A stretch of 64,000 bases of DNA, from NCBI RefSeq assembly GCF_003390915.1, contig NZ_QMEM01000001.1, forward strand, positions 1,116,001-1,180,000. The letters run 5' to 3'. Below the pieces are notes generated by a model, which saw nothing but the letters and a program-made list of their open reading frames with translations, searched no databases and was not told the DNA's origin. Numbering within the stretch: position 1 is the first letter of the stretch; each line of letters opens with the position of its first letter. Of the stretch, positions 16,902 to 25,564 are shown piece by piece. Source of the DNA: Lewinella sp. IMCC34183. Its GTDB lineage: Bacteria > Bacteroidota > Bacteroidia > Chitinophagales > Saprospiraceae. The translations under genes and the position numbers were made by a program.

Positions 16902-17720
16902 ATGCAAGCTTTTTCCCTCTCCGGCCGTGCGGCCATCGTTACCGGCGCGGCTACCGGGATCGGCTACGGTATCGCCCGCCATCTCGTTGCGCAGGGCGCG
17001 ACCGTTGTCCTCAACGATATTGACCCCGCGCGAACCGCGGAAGCCGTAGAACGAATCAACGCCGAAGGTCCCGGGCGTGCCATAGCGGACCCCGGCGATG
17101 CCGGTTCGGTGCCCTACCTCCGGGGCCTCGTGGACCGGGCCGCCGCCCTGCCCGACGCCGAGCTCGACATTCTCGTGGCGAACGCGGGCCTGACGGAGTT
17201 CGGCGATTTCTTTGCCTTCACCGAGCAGAGTTTCGACCGGGTGACTACCCTTAACCTCAAGGGAACGTTCTTCCTTACCCAGGCCTTCGCCCGCCACCTG
17301 CGGGCGGCAGGCCGGGGCGGGCGGGTGATCCTGATCGGCTCCAACGTCGGCAACCGCGCCTACCCCGACCTGGTGGCCTACGGCATGTCCAAGGCCGGTA
17401 TCGCCATGCTGGCGCAGCAGCTCACGCTCGATCTCTCCCCCCTCGGTATTACCATCAACTGCGTAGCCCCCGGCGCCGTACTGACCGAACGCACGGAGCA
17501 GGAGGAGCCCGATTACGCCGGGGTCTGGGCCGTACTTAACCCTACCGAACGCGTGGGTATGCCGAACGACGTAGCCGCTACCGTGGGGTTCCTGGTGAGC
17601 GAGGCCGCCGGCCACATTAGCGGACAGCAACTCCTGGTGGACGGAGGCTGGTCCGCCTACGCCCCCTCGCCACAGTTCCTCGATCGTATTCGCCGGGAAG
17701 CCAAAAAACCGGAAGAATAA
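16902..17720 (+). CDS. SDR family NAD(P)-dependent oxidoreductase
   Basis: The product is 272 aa, a classical short-chain dehydrogenase. The cofactor motif is TGAATGIGYGIA (residues 15-26), NAG appears in ILVANAGLTEFG, and the catalytic Ser and Tyr-x-x-x-Lys are in LIGSNVGN and AYGMSKAG. VDGGWSAY near the C-terminus is typical of glucose-1-dehydrogenase-like members. A basic tail (RIRREAKKPEE) follows. The substrate is unknown, though a sugar or 3-oxoacyl substrate is likely from the family. It is divergent from thyA. Confidence 0.9.
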   Translation: MQAFSLSGRAAIVTGAATGIGYGIARHLVAQGATVVLNDIDPARTAEAVERINAEGPGRAIADPGDAGSVPYLRGLVDRAAALPDAELDILVANAGLTEFGDFFAFTEQSFDRVTTLNLKGTFFLTQAFARHLRAAGRGGRVILIGSNVGNRAYPDLVAYGMSKAGIAMLAQQLTLDLSPLGITINCVAPGAVLTERTEQEEPDYAGVWAVLNPTERVGMPNDVAATVGFLVSEAAGHISGQQLLVDGGWSAYAPSPQFLDRIRREAKKPEE

Positions 17721-17782
17721 CTTCACCTTTGCGCGCGGTACACGTTATTTCAACATCCATACCTTACTAACTCAAACCAACT

Positions 17783-18421
17783 ATGCAACGCATCACCCTT
17801 TGCTGTCTGCTGTTCATCGGCCTGGTAGCCTTCGCATGTAACACCCCCACCAACGGTTCCTCGGAAACTTCCGGCGACATGGCCAATCCCCAAACCACTA
17901 CGGGAAACAGCTCCACGACCGGAATGGACAACGGCAAGCCCTACACCATCACCACCCTGGATACTACCGTCAAGAGCCCCCGCAAGGAACTCACCGGCAC
18001 CGTCAACGGCGTAGAGGTCATGATCAACTACGGCAGCCCCTCCGTCAACGACCGTACCATCTACGGTGACCTCGTCCCCTACGGCAAGGTTTGGCGTACC
18101 GGAGCCAACGAGGCGACCCGCATCACCTTCAAGGAGGACGTAAAAGTCGGTATGGAAGGCACTACCCTTCCGGCCGGTACCTATTCGCTCTTCACCCTGC
18201 CCGCCGACAAGAACGACTGGACGGTGATCTTCAACAAGACCGCCGAGCAGTGGGGAGCTTACGATTACTCCGAGGCCGACGACGTGGTCCGCGTCAAGGG
18301 TTCCTCCGAGGAGCTCAGCAGCCCCGCCGAGCACATGGATTTCGCCCTCGACGGCGACTCCATCGAACTCATGTGGTCCGACCTGGCCGTCCGCTTTCCG
18401 GTGGCTCCGGCCGCGCGCTAG
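17783..18421 (+). CDS. DUF2911 domain lipoprotein
   Basis: The product is 212 aa. The lipobox VAFAC places the lipidated Cys at residue 19, followed by a Ser/Thr-rich linker to about residue 50. DUF2911 covers the rest: INYGSPSVNDRTIYGDLVPYG, VWRTGANEATRITF, LPAGTYSLFTLPADKNDWTV and FNKTAEQWGAYDY. This domain is restricted largely to Bacteroidota and its function is unknown. CACCTTTG at 17724-17731 is one mismatch from a -7 box. The stop overlaps that of the convergent gene by 4 bases. Confidence 0.92.
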   Translation: MQRITLCCLLFIGLVAFACNTPTNGSSETSGDMANPQTTTGNSSTTGMDNGKPYTITTLDTTVKSPRKELTGTVNGVEVMINYGSPSVNDRTIYGDLVPYGKVWRTGANEATRITFKEDVKVGMEGTTLPAGTYSLFTLPADKNDWTVIFNKTAEQWGAYDYSEADDVVRVKGSSEELSSPAEHMDFALDGDSIELMWSDLAVRFPVAPAAR

Positions 18422-19377
18422 CGGCCCCCGCCTCCGCCTTTTTTAGGTGTACTGCGCCCGAGAATATCCCGCCCCCCGTCTGGTCTAGGTACCTCGCGGG
18501 GGGCTTCTTCGTATTTGTGGTTGAAGAGCTGCTCTTCTTCGTGCCACATCCGCCCGGTGGGGTCGTAGCGCAGAAAGTGGTAGCTGCCGTCGGGCATATT
18601 TACCGGACCCTCCCCGTAGCTGCCCGGCATCATGATCAGGTTCTCGTACACCACCCCCTCCAGGTCGGTATCGTAGCGCAGGGCTACCGTGGCTTCCGCT
18701 CCGTACATGAGGATGAGGCGCGCGCGGTCGGCCAGCAGCAGGCCGCTGTCGGTGTAGGTGACGAAGACGGGCAGGCCGAAGCGGGGCTGCCCGTCCGGCG
18801 TGAAGGACAGGACATCCAGGATCTTGCGGCGGCGGTACCCGTCGTAGCTGTCATAACCGAACAGGAAGTAGTACGGTCGCCCCTCGTAGGTCCCGCCCGG
18901 GGTGATGTCGTAGACGGCGTAGCCCAACCAGTTGTCAGGACCCACGATAGCGTTCTCCGGGTTCTCGAGCCAGGTTTCACCGCGGTCGACCAGGGGCACC
19001 AGCTCCAGTTCCGGGGTATTGCGCTGGATAGCCCCGTAGTGCCGGTACTCGTCGCGGTCCACGTAGAGCTCCCAGGTGAAGATGCGGAAGGTACTGTCCG
19101 GCGGATACTGGATGCTCAGTCCGGGCACTTCGCCAAAATCGACGGAAAAGGAATTCGGCCGGTCCAGCGTAGTGACAAGTTCCCGGATGAGGTCGCGGCA
19201 GGCGGCGAAGCGGGCCTCGGCCGTCGAATCGGTGTAGATGGTTTCGGCCAGCGCAGCGAGCCGGGGAACGGCGGCCGTCAGGGCGGCACGGTCGGCGGCC
19301 GCGGGCGCGGTGGCCCGCTGGGCGGACAGGTCGGTGGCGGTGAGCGCCAGCAGGAAAAGGAGGATTCGGTAGTGCAT
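18418..19377 (-). CDS. Secreted protein, Bacteroidota-type hypothetical
   Basis: The product is 319 aa. An N-terminal signal peptide (MHYRILLFLLALTATDLSAQ) is cut near residue 20. The body has LDRPNSFSVDFGEVPGLSI, DSTFRIFTWELYVDRDEYRHYG and YYFLFGYDSYDGYRRRKILDV, a pattern of periplasmic beta-rich proteins seen as uncharacterised genes throughout Bacteroidota. It ends in a basic glycine tail (PKKGGGGGR). I know of no assigned function. Its 3' end overlaps the DUF2911 gene by 4 bases. Confidence 0.82.
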   Translation of the reverse strand: MHYRILLFLLALTATDLSAQRATAPAAADRAALTAAVPRLAALAETIYTDSTAEARFAACRDLIRELVTTLDRPNSFSVDFGEVPGLSIQYPPDSTFRIFTWELYVDRDEYRHYGAIQRNTPELELVPLVDRGETWLENPENAIVGPDNWLGYAVYDITPGGTYEGRPYYFLFGYDSYDGYRRRKILDVLSFTPDGQPRFGLPVFVTYTDSGLLLADRARLILMYGAEATVALRYDTDLEGVVYENLIMMPGSYGEGPVNMPDGSYHFLRYDPTGRMWHEEEQLFNHKYEEAPREVPRPDGGRDILGRSTPKKGGGGGR

Positions 19378-19438
19378 CGGTTCGTTACGTGTCCTCGATA
19401 AGACGCCCCCGCCCCCCGTAAAGTATGGCGGTGGCCCC

Positions 19439-19446
19439 TACATTTG
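19439..19446 (+). promoter_or_regulatory. Bacteroidota -7 box (TACATTTG) for the SDR gene
   Basis: TACATTTG is an exact TAnnTTTG -7 element. It ends only 4 bases before the ATG of the following SDR gene, which suggests a leaderless or very short-leader transcript. No -33 TTTG is evident upstream. Confidence 0.45.
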
Positions 19447-19450
19447 CATA

Positions 19451-20218
19451 ATGATAACAGTCGACTTCAGCCAGCGCACGGCCCTGGTGACCGGCAGCAG
19501 CCGGGGCGTAGGCCGCGCCACGGCCCTGCTGCTCGCCCGCGCGGGCGCCCGGGTGTGCATCCACTACCGGGAAAGCGCCGAGGCCGCCACGGCCCTCCTC
19601 GCGGAACTGCCCGGCAGCGGCCACGCGATCCTGCAAGCCGACCTCGCCGACCCCCACGCCGCCCGGGACCTCGTCGACGGTGCGGTAGATCGCCTCGGGC
19701 ACCTCGACATCCTGGTGAACAACGCCGGCATCTTCACCCCCCACCCCGTCGACGGCAGCCTGTCCTTTGGAGACTGGCTGGCTACCTTTCAGCGGACGCT
19801 GGACACCAACCTGACGGGCCCCGCCGCCGCCGCCTATCAGGCGATCCAGCACATGCGGAGCCGCGGCAGCGGTACCATCATCAACATCGGCAGTCGTGGT
19901 GCCTACCGCGGCGAGGCCGGCCAGGTCGGCTACGGAGCCGCGAAGGCGGGGCTGCACAGCCTCAGCCAGAGCCTGGCCCGGGAGGTTGGCGCGGACAATA
20001 TCACGGTCCACGCCATTGCACCCGGCTTCATCGAGACCGCCATGGCGCGGCCCCACCTGCAGGGAGAAGCTGGTGACGCCGTGCGCGCCCAGAGCCCGCT
20101 CAACCGGGTAGCTACCGTCGACGAGGTAGCCCGCGCCGTTCTCTATCTCGCCAGTCCCGAGGCGGCCTTCACCACCGGTGGCATCCTGGACCTCAACGGC
20201 GCAAGCTACCTGCACTGA
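19451..20218 (+). CDS. SDR family oxidoreductase (FabG-like)
   Basis: The product is 255 aa. It has TGSSRGVGRATA as the NADP-binding loop, ILVNNAGIFTPHP, a catalytic Ser in INIGSRGAYRG, and YGAAKAGLHSLSQSLARE with the Tyr and Lys of the active site. APGFIETAMARPHL and the C-terminal GGILDLNGASYL follow the pattern of 3-oxoacyl reductase-like members. The usual V-D-G-G is L-D-L-N-G. The gene is followed after 2 bases by the DUF1622 gene and is likely cotranscribed with it. The substrate is unknown. Confidence 0.9.
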   Translation: MITVDFSQRTALVTGSSRGVGRATALLLARAGARVCIHYRESAEAATALLAELPGSGHAILQADLADPHAARDLVDGAVDRLGHLDILVNNAGIFTPHPVDGSLSFGDWLATFQRTLDTNLTGPAAAAYQAIQHMRSRGSGTIINIGSRGAYRGEAGQVGYGAAKAGLHSLSQSLAREVGADNITVHAIAPGFIETAMARPHLQGEAGDAVRAQSPLNRVATVDEVARAVLYLASPEAAFTTGGILDLNGASYLH

Positions 20219-20220
20219 GT

Positions 20221-20643
20221 ATGGAAGACGCAGGCCTGTACGCGGTTACAGAACAGACGATCTACCACTTCGCCGAGTGGGTCAAGCTCACCGTCGAGCT
20301 CTGCGGCGTACTGGTCATTGCCTGGGGGGTGCTGGTATCGCTGTGGCTGTACGCCAGCCGCATCTTTACCAAGCGGCAGCAGGACTTCGCGGCCCTGCGC
20401 CTGTCGCTGGCGCGCTACCTCATCGTGGCCCTCGAATTTCAACTGGCCGCCGACATCATCAGCACGGCCATCGCTCCGGACTGGGACCAGATCGGCAAAC
20501 TCGCGGCCATCGCCACCATCCGTACGGTACTCAACTACTTCCTAGAGCGCGAGATCGACGCCGAGGTGGAAGCCGTCCGCAGCGGCGACAAGGAGGCTTT
20601 CGAAACACGCCTCGACGACGCCGCCGACCGGCCTACCGACTAA
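20221..20643 (+). CDS. DUF1622 domain membrane protein
   Basis: The product is 140 aa. The first helix (VKLTVELCGVLVIAWGVLVSLWLY) is followed by the conserved LRLSLARYLIVALEFQLAADII and a third segment IGKLAAIATIRTVLNYFLEREI, which is the DUF1622 signature. It is an inner-membrane protein of unknown function. A charged tail (about 115-140) is cytoplasmic. It is convergent with the next gene, with 2 bases between stops. Confidence 0.9.
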   Translation: MEDAGLYAVTEQTIYHFAEWVKLTVELCGVLVIAWGVLVSLWLYASRIFTKRQQDFAALRLSLARYLIVALEFQLAADIISTAIAPDWDQIGKLAAIATIRTVLNYFLEREIDAEVEAVRSGDKEAFETRLDDAADRPTD

Positions 20644-20645
20644 CA

Positions 20646-21791
20646 CTAGCCCCCACCCTCGAAGTACCCGCTATCGAAGGGCTCCTGTACGTAAACCTCC
20701 CAGCGGTCGCCGGGCCCGCGTAGGCAGCGGAAGCGGGTGGTCGCTCCCGAGGAGGTGTAGATCCACTGGTTGACCGGCACGCCGTCGCGTTGCCCCCGCT
20801 GGGGCGGGTGGGCGTAATAGCGGTCGTCCCCGTTGCGGAAGGAGCCAGCGGGCTCACTGCCCGTAAACCCGAGTACCTCGCGCTCTTCGCCGTCCAGCTC
20901 CCGCTCCTCGAAGTACTGCCAGCGGCCACGCACCTGACAAGCGTAAAAGTGCCATTCTTCACTTCCGTCCCGGCCCACGACCCGCAGGGTGCGGGCCGTA
21001 TCCTCCTGACCGTCGGTCCAGTCGATGACCCGCGCCGCGCGGAGCTCGGCGGACTTGTCCGCGACCAGAAAGCGCTCCCCCACCCGCGCGTGGCAGAGGG
21101 CGAAGGAATACGTTGGATGGGGCGCGTGCACGTGTTCCGGCGCGTGAGCGCTTCCCGCGATTTCGCGATCCTCGGAAGGTAGTCCGCGGTCCGGCTCGGC
21201 GGCCATTCGTTGCCTGACCTCGGGGGGCAACCGCTTCCCGAGCCATCGTCGCAGGGGTTCGGGAAGTTCAAGTTGCGGGAGGGCGTTTGCCACCGGACGG
21301 TCATCGATTTGGAGGAACTCCTCGATGCCGCGCTCCACCTCATCCGCCAGCTGCGGATCGTCCAGCCCACTCAGCAACACGATATCTTTTTCCCCCTGCA
21401 GGCGGGCGACCACCCGGTAAAGTAGCGTGACCCGGTTGCCGCTCTTGTACTGGCCGAACTGTTCGACAAAGAGTTGTTCGACGCTGCCGGAATCAAGGTG
21501 ACGCCCCCGGGTGAACCACGGCACGGGTCCGTGCTCAACGGAAACGGCACGGGCATCAACCGTGATCCGCGTCCGGTTGAGGAGCAGGCAGATCGTATAA
21601 TAAGTGAGCAGGGCACCGGTGAGGAGGTGCAGCGAGATCATGAGGCCCGCGCCGGAGAAGAGAAACAGCAGCGCAATGCCGTCCCAGAACAGGCAGAAGG
21701 GAATGAGGAAATACGCGACCCGGCTTCGCCAACGGTATGCGATGGACAGTTTGCCGGCCGTTCTTTCAAGGTAGAGTCGGTTTGCTGGCAT
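20646..21791 (-). CDS. Membrane-associated protein, DUF4178-like C-terminal region
   Basis: The product is 381 aa. Two adjacent membrane helices near 25-72 (FLIPFCLFWDGIALLFLFSG and LHLLTGALLTYYTICLLL) precede a PH-like domain (about 75-150: ITVDARAVSVEHGPVPW, YRVVARLQGEKDIVLLSG). The C-terminal third, with CHARVGERFLVADKSAEL, EEWHFYACQVRGRWQYFEER and STRFRCLRGPGDRWEVYVQE-like strands, resembles the DUF4178 type found with ion-transport or stress genes. It ends in FEGGG. The family call is tentative; the membrane topology is clear. Confidence 0.72.
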   Translation of the reverse strand: MPANRLYLERTAGKLSIAYRWRSRVAYFLIPFCLFWDGIALLFLFSGAGLMISLHLLTGALLTYYTICLLLNRTRITVDARAVSVEHGPVPWFTRGRHLDSGSVEQLFVEQFGQYKSGNRVTLLYRVVARLQGEKDIVLLSGLDDPQLADEVERGIEEFLQIDDRPVANALPQLELPEPLRRWLGKRLPPEVRQRMAAEPDRGLPSEDREIAGSAHAPEHVHAPHPTYSFALCHARVGERFLVADKSAELRAARVIDWTDGQEDTARTLRVVGRDGSEEWHFYACQVRGRWQYFEERELDGEEREVLGFTGSEPAGSFRNGDDRYYAHPPQRGQRDGVPVNQWIYTSSGATTRFRCLRGPGDRWEVYVQEPFDSGYFEGGG

Positions 21792-21855
21792 GGTATGCGG
21801 TTGATGCCCTCCGAACCAATATCGTTACTCCCGGCTTATACCAAAAAAAGACGGC

Positions 21856-22185
21856 ATGCCCGACAAATCACACGAAGACATCTACCAGGAATTCAAGGAC
21901 GCCGTCAATATGGCACCGAAGGAACTGGAAGAATGGCTCGATACCGAGGAGAGCAAATCGGTGGGCGACTCCAGCTCCGGAGAAAGCACGGGCCACCGCA
22001 GCGGCCGCCGTATCGTAAAGATCAAGCGCAAGAACAAGGATGAGCTGACCGACGCAGACTACGAACACATGAGCAAGGTAAACGGCTATATCAGCCGTCA
22101 CCTCGCCCAGCGACCGGACGGCGACGTGTCCGGTACCGACTGGGCCTACAGCCTCAAGAACTGGGGTCACGATCCTTCCAAATGA
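21856..22185 (+). CDS. DUF3140 domain protein
   Basis: The product is 109 aa. It is a soluble, charged protein with EIYQEFKDAVNMAP-like N-terminus, LEEWLDTEESKSVG, a basic middle (RRIVKIKRKNKDELTDADYEHM) and a C-terminal YSLKNWGHDPSK. This order fits DUF3140, a small family proposed to bind DNA because of its basic core. Its last 4 bases overlap the start of the adenylate cyclase gene, so the two are translationally coupled. Confidence 0.85.
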   Translation: MPDKSHEDIYQEFKDAVNMAPKELEEWLDTEESKSVGDSSSGESTGHRSGRRIVKIKRKNKDELTDADYEHMSKVNGYISRHLAQRPDGDVSGTDWAYSLKNWGHDPSK

Positions 22186-23642
22186 TGCCCGTCTTCCCCC
22201 GCGCAGCTCCCGGCACCCGACGTACCCCACGGCATCCCTGCCGGATCGTATTGCTGGTTTTCGTACTTACCCTGGCACCCGCGTTCGCGCGCCCGCTGTA
22301 CGCGCAATCCGTGTACGCCGCCCAGGTCACGGCGATCGAAAGCATGATCGAACGGGCGCAGTACGCCACGGCCCGCGTGCAGAGCCAGGCCCTGATCGAC
22401 GCGGGACGGCAACAACAGCTCGCCGACGTAGAAGCCTACGGCCACTACCTGTACGGGCGCACCCTGCTGGAGGACCCCGGTGTGCGTGCCCAGCAACGGG
22501 TGGAGGGGATCAACGAACTGCTGCTGGCCTCGGCCGGCTTCTCCGACGCCGGCCTCACCCAGGCCGTGGATTCAATCGCCGCGCAACTGCGGGGAGTGGT
22601 CGCCGAAGCTGACGGCCCGGTGGCCCAGCTGCCACTAATGAGCACGATGCGCCAGGCCGGAGGCCGGCGTGCGGACACCGCAGAGGTACTGGAAGAAACG
22701 GCACTTTCCGCCATTGTAGCGCTGCAGAACCAGGAGATCGAAGCCCTCACCGACAGTCAGCTGCGGCAGCTGTTGCACATCCAGCAGCAGGAACTGGCGC
22801 TCGACAGTTTTCGGTATCACTCCCTCAACGACAGCCTGGAGCTGCTGCAGCAACAGTTTGAGTTACGGCAGCAGCGGTCCCTGACCAACGAGGAGCGGCA
22901 ACGCCGGAATTTCTTCATCGTTTTGGCCCTCGGCGTGATGGTGGTCCTGGGGGTACTGTACTTCCGGTACCGGTCGGTGCAGCAGTACCAGCTACGGATC
23001 AAGAATGCCCAGGAACGCAGCGACGATCTCCTACTTAACATCCTGCCGCGCGCCGTGGCCAGCGAGCTGAAGGAAAACGGCAAGGCCACGGCGCGGCGCT
23101 ACGAGTCGGTGTCGGTCCTCTTCACGGACTTTGTCGGCTTCAGCCGGGTCGCCGGGAACCGCGACCCCGAGGAATTGGTCCGGATGCTGGACCGTACGTT
23201 CCGGGCCTTCGACGACATTACCGAGCGGCACGGACTGGAAAAGATCAAGACGATCGGCGATGCCTACATGTGCGTGGGCGGCGTACCCGTGGAGGATCCC
23301 GACCACGCCGCCCGTACCGTACAGGCGGCCCTGGAGATCCAGCGGTACCTGGCGGAGAGCGGTGATTTTCGGGCCCGGGCGGGTATCCATACCGGGCCCG
23401 TCGTGGCCGGCGTGGTGGGGCGGAAAAAGTTTGCCTTCGACATCTGGGGCGACACCGTAAACCAGGCCGCACGGTTGGAACAGGCGGGCGCGCCGGGGGA
23501 GGTGACGATCAGCCGGGCCACCTGCGCGCTGCTCGACGACCGCTTCGAATGCGAGCAGATCGGCACCTTCGAGGCCAAGAACATCGGCACCCTGGACCGC
23601 TACCGCGTACGCGAAAGCCGGCTGATGAAGAAGCCGTCGTAG
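22182..23642 (+). CDS. Membrane-bound class III adenylate cyclase
   Basis: The product is 486 aa. A signal peptide (about 20-42) starts a periplasmic helical region (about 43-240) with tetratricopeptide-like and coiled-coil character (Gln/Leu-rich 190-232). A membrane helix at 243-261 leads through a signalling helix (ERSDDLLLNILPRAVASELK) to the catalytic domain (about 308-475). Metal aspartates are Asp316 and Asp360. The purine-selecting residues are Lys356 and Asp420, the adenylate cyclase pair rather than the Glu/Cys of guanylate cyclases. Asn427 and Arg431 complete the transition-state site. All catalytic residues are present, so cAMP synthesis is likely. Its end overlaps the convergent rRNA methyltransferase gene by 43 bases. 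Confidence 0.9.
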   Translation: MMPVFPRAAPGTRRTPRHPCRIVLLVFVLTLAPAFARPLYAQSVYAAQVTAIESMIERAQYATARVQSQALIDAGRQQQLADVEAYGHYLYGRTLLEDPGVRAQQRVEGINELLLASAGFSDAGLTQAVDSIAAQLRGVVAEADGPVAQLPLMSTMRQAGGRRADTAEVLEETALSAIVALQNQEIEALTDSQLRQLLHIQQQELALDSFRYHSLNDSLELLQQQFELRQQRSLTNEERQRRNFFIVLALGVMVVLGVLYFRYRSVQQYQLRIKNAQERSDDLLLNILPRAVASELKENGKATARRYESVSVLFTDFVGFSRVAGNRDPEELVRMLDRTFRAFDDITERHGLEKIKTIGDAYMCVGGVPVEDPDHAARTVQAALEIQRYLAESGDFRARAGIHTGPVVAGVVGRKKFAFDIWGDTVNQAARLEQAGAPGEVTISRATCALLDDRFECEQIGTFEAKNIGTLDRYRVRESRLMKKPS

Positions 23643-24802
23643 CCGTCGCGCTGCGGCAGCAGGCTTTTTTCGTACTCCAGTTCCCAGCCGTCGCCGGCGG
23701 GTGAGGCCAGGAAAGCGGCGACCTGTTGGCCGTTTTCCCGCGGCAGTATGCTGCAGGTGGCATATACCAGCTTCCCCCCCGGCCGTACCATGCGGCTGTA
23801 ATCGGTCAGGATCTGTTGTTGCTCCTCCACCACCCGGTCAATGACCTCCGGGCTCAGCTTCCACTTCGCATCCGGGTTACGGCGCAGGACGCCCAAGCCG
23901 GAGCAGGGTACGTCGAGGAGTACGCGATCGGCCTTACCGGTGAGTCGCTTGGTGATCTTGGTGGAGGTGATGGGCCGGGTTTCCAGGTTAGCCACCCCAT
24001 TACGGCGCGCCCGCCGCTTGAGTTCGTCGAGCTTCCAGCCGTGAATATCCAGGCTGAGCAACCGCCCCTTGTTCTCCATGAGGGCGGCGAGGTGGAGGCT
24101 TTTGCCGCCCGCCCCGGCACAGGCGTCGATCACCGTTTGTCCGGGCTCCACCTCCAGGGCGGGGGCCGCCTGCTGGCTGCTGAAATCCTGCACCTCGAAT
24201 AGTCCCGCGCGGAAAGCGCGGGTGCGGAAGAGATTCTTACGCTCGGTCACCAGCAGGGCATCCGCTTCCAGGGGTTCGACCACTATCCCTTCGCGACCGA
24301 GGCTCTCGATCACGTCACCCGCTTCCCCCTTCAGGCGGTTGACGCGCAGCACGACGGGGGCCTGCTCGTTGAGGGCGGAGAGAGTGGCCGTCCAGTCGTC
24401 GCCGAGTTGCTCCTGGCCGACGGCGTCCAGCCAGTCGGGGATACTTTCCCGCAGGACCCGCGTTTCCCGCGCCTCGAGCAGGGCCGCGTTGAGTTCGTTG
24501 CGGTCGAGCCCGGCGAATTCCCGCCAGTCGGGCAGGTCTTCCCCGCTGAGCAGCAGGTGAATGCCGATAAGGCGCAGCCAGTCGGCCTTGGCGGCCGGTT
24601 CCCCGCCGGCCAGGTGGGTGTAAAGGCGGTAGTACCGCACGATGGCGTAGGTATGCTCGGCGATGAAGGCACGGTCGCGGCTGCCGCGCCGCTTATCCGC
24701 TTTCAGGATGCGGGCGATCTCGCGGTCGGCGTAGGCACCTTCGCGGAAGATGTTCTGGAGCGCTTCGGCAATGGCGTGGAGGTGGGCGGCGTAAATGGGC
24801 AA
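23600..24802 (-). CDS. RsmB/NOP family 16S rRNA cytosine-C5 methyltransferase, TTG start
   Basis: The product is 400 aa if started at TTG 24802, reading (M)PIYAAHLHAIAEALQ. The open frame continues upstream to 25132 but gives Pro/Arg-rich nonsense that lies inside the neighbouring gene. An N-terminal NusB-like or RlmI-like region with KADKRRGSRDRAFIAEHTYAIV is followed by the SAM domain: VIDACAGAGGKSLHLAALM, LDIHGWKLDELKRRA and VLLDVPCSGLGVLRRNPDAKW, with the second catalytic Cys in KLVYATCSILPREN. Both cysteines (P-C-S-G and A-T-C-S) are present. It methylates rRNA C5; the exact site is not predictable. Confidence 0.9.
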   Translation of the reverse strand: MPIYAAHLHAIAEALQNIFREGAYADREIARILKADKRRGSRDRAFIAEHTYAIVRYYRLYTHLAGGEPAAKADWLRLIGIHLLLSGEDLPDWREFAGLDRNELNAALLEARETRVLRESIPDWLDAVGQEQLGDDWTATLSALNEQAPVVLRVNRLKGEAGDVIESLGREGIVVEPLEADALLVTERKNLFRTRAFRAGLFEVQDFSSQQAAPALEVEPGQTVIDACAGAGGKSLHLAALMENKGRLLSLDIHGWKLDELKRRARRNGVANLETRPITSTKITKRLTGKADRVLLDVPCSGLGVLRRNPDAKWKLSPEVIDRVVEEQQQILTDYSRMVRPGGKLVYATCSILPRENGQQVAAFLASPAGDGWELEYEKSLLPQRDGYDGFFISRLSRTR

Positions 24803-24846
24803 GGGAGAAATTAAGATTTGGAGAAGGGGAACGTATGACGCAGTAA

Positions 24847-25506
24847 TCAGGAATCCATGCTTTTGAGGATATCGTCCAGGGTAGTATCCTGGAGGGTCCC
24901 GCAGCGCGTGATGAGCCAGTGCATCGATGTTTTGGTAATGGCTTCCCTGGGAACGACCGTAGGTAGAAAGCGTTCGCCGATGCCGGTAACCTCCAGCGAG
25001 AAATGTCGGTAAGCCACGGGATCCTTTACCCACTGGAAGGTGCGGGCGGGGAGAAGGTGGCGGTAGCCGAAGCGGTAGTCGTTGAGCATGAGCACCCGGC
25101 CCCGGCCGACCTCCAGCGCCCAGATATACCAATCATCGTCGTCGAGCTCGAAAAGCAGCGCCTCCGAGCAATGGAAGCAGCACACCTCCAGGCTGCCGGC
25201 AGCGATCAGCCCTTCCACCTCCTCCGCCTGCCGGGCGGCCTCCCGGCGCTCTTTCGGCCGCCCGTACAGGTAAGCGACGAGAAAGAAGACGTCGAGCAGC
25301 GCCACGATACTCAGCAGCGCCTGTCCGCCGGACCAGGCGATGCCCCCCAGGCAGGCGGCCAGAATGAGCAGGCTCAGCACTACGTACTTCCCCTCGGGGC
25401 GCAGTGTTTCCCGGTTGCGGTATTCCCGCAGTTGCATGCCGAGGATGGCCAGCTCGCGCGGGGTAAAGGGTCGTCGTTCGGTGTTCACGTTCTGATAAGA
25501 TAGCAA
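24847..25506 (-). CDS. Two-helix membrane protein, unrecognised
   Basis: The product is 219 aa. Two membrane segments fall near 44-60 and 64-81 (VVLSLLILAACLGGIAW and LLSIVALLDVFFLVAYLYG). The C-terminal soluble part has CCFHCSEALLFELDDDDWYIW and LPARTFQWVKDPVAYRHF, with a short Cys-Cys-x-x-Cys motif. An in-frame ATG at 25506 is the chosen start. The stop lies 44 bases before the TTG start of the rRNA methyltransferase, so both could be in one transcript. No family is recognised. Confidence 0.75.
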   Translation of the reverse strand: MLSYQNVNTERRPFTPRELAILGMQLREYRNRETLRPEGKYVVLSLLILAACLGGIAWSGGQALLSIVALLDVFFLVAYLYGRPKERREAARQAEEVEGLIAAGSLEVCCFHCSEALLFELDDDDWYIWALEVGRGRVLMLNDYRFGYRHLLPARTFQWVKDPVAYRHFSLEVTGIGERFLPTVVPREAITKTSMHWLITRCGTLQDTTLDDILKSMDS

Positions 25507-25564
25507 AATGCCCGGCTTCCCGCCCCGCCGGCCGTCACCCTACCCTACCGGAGGGAACATACGT

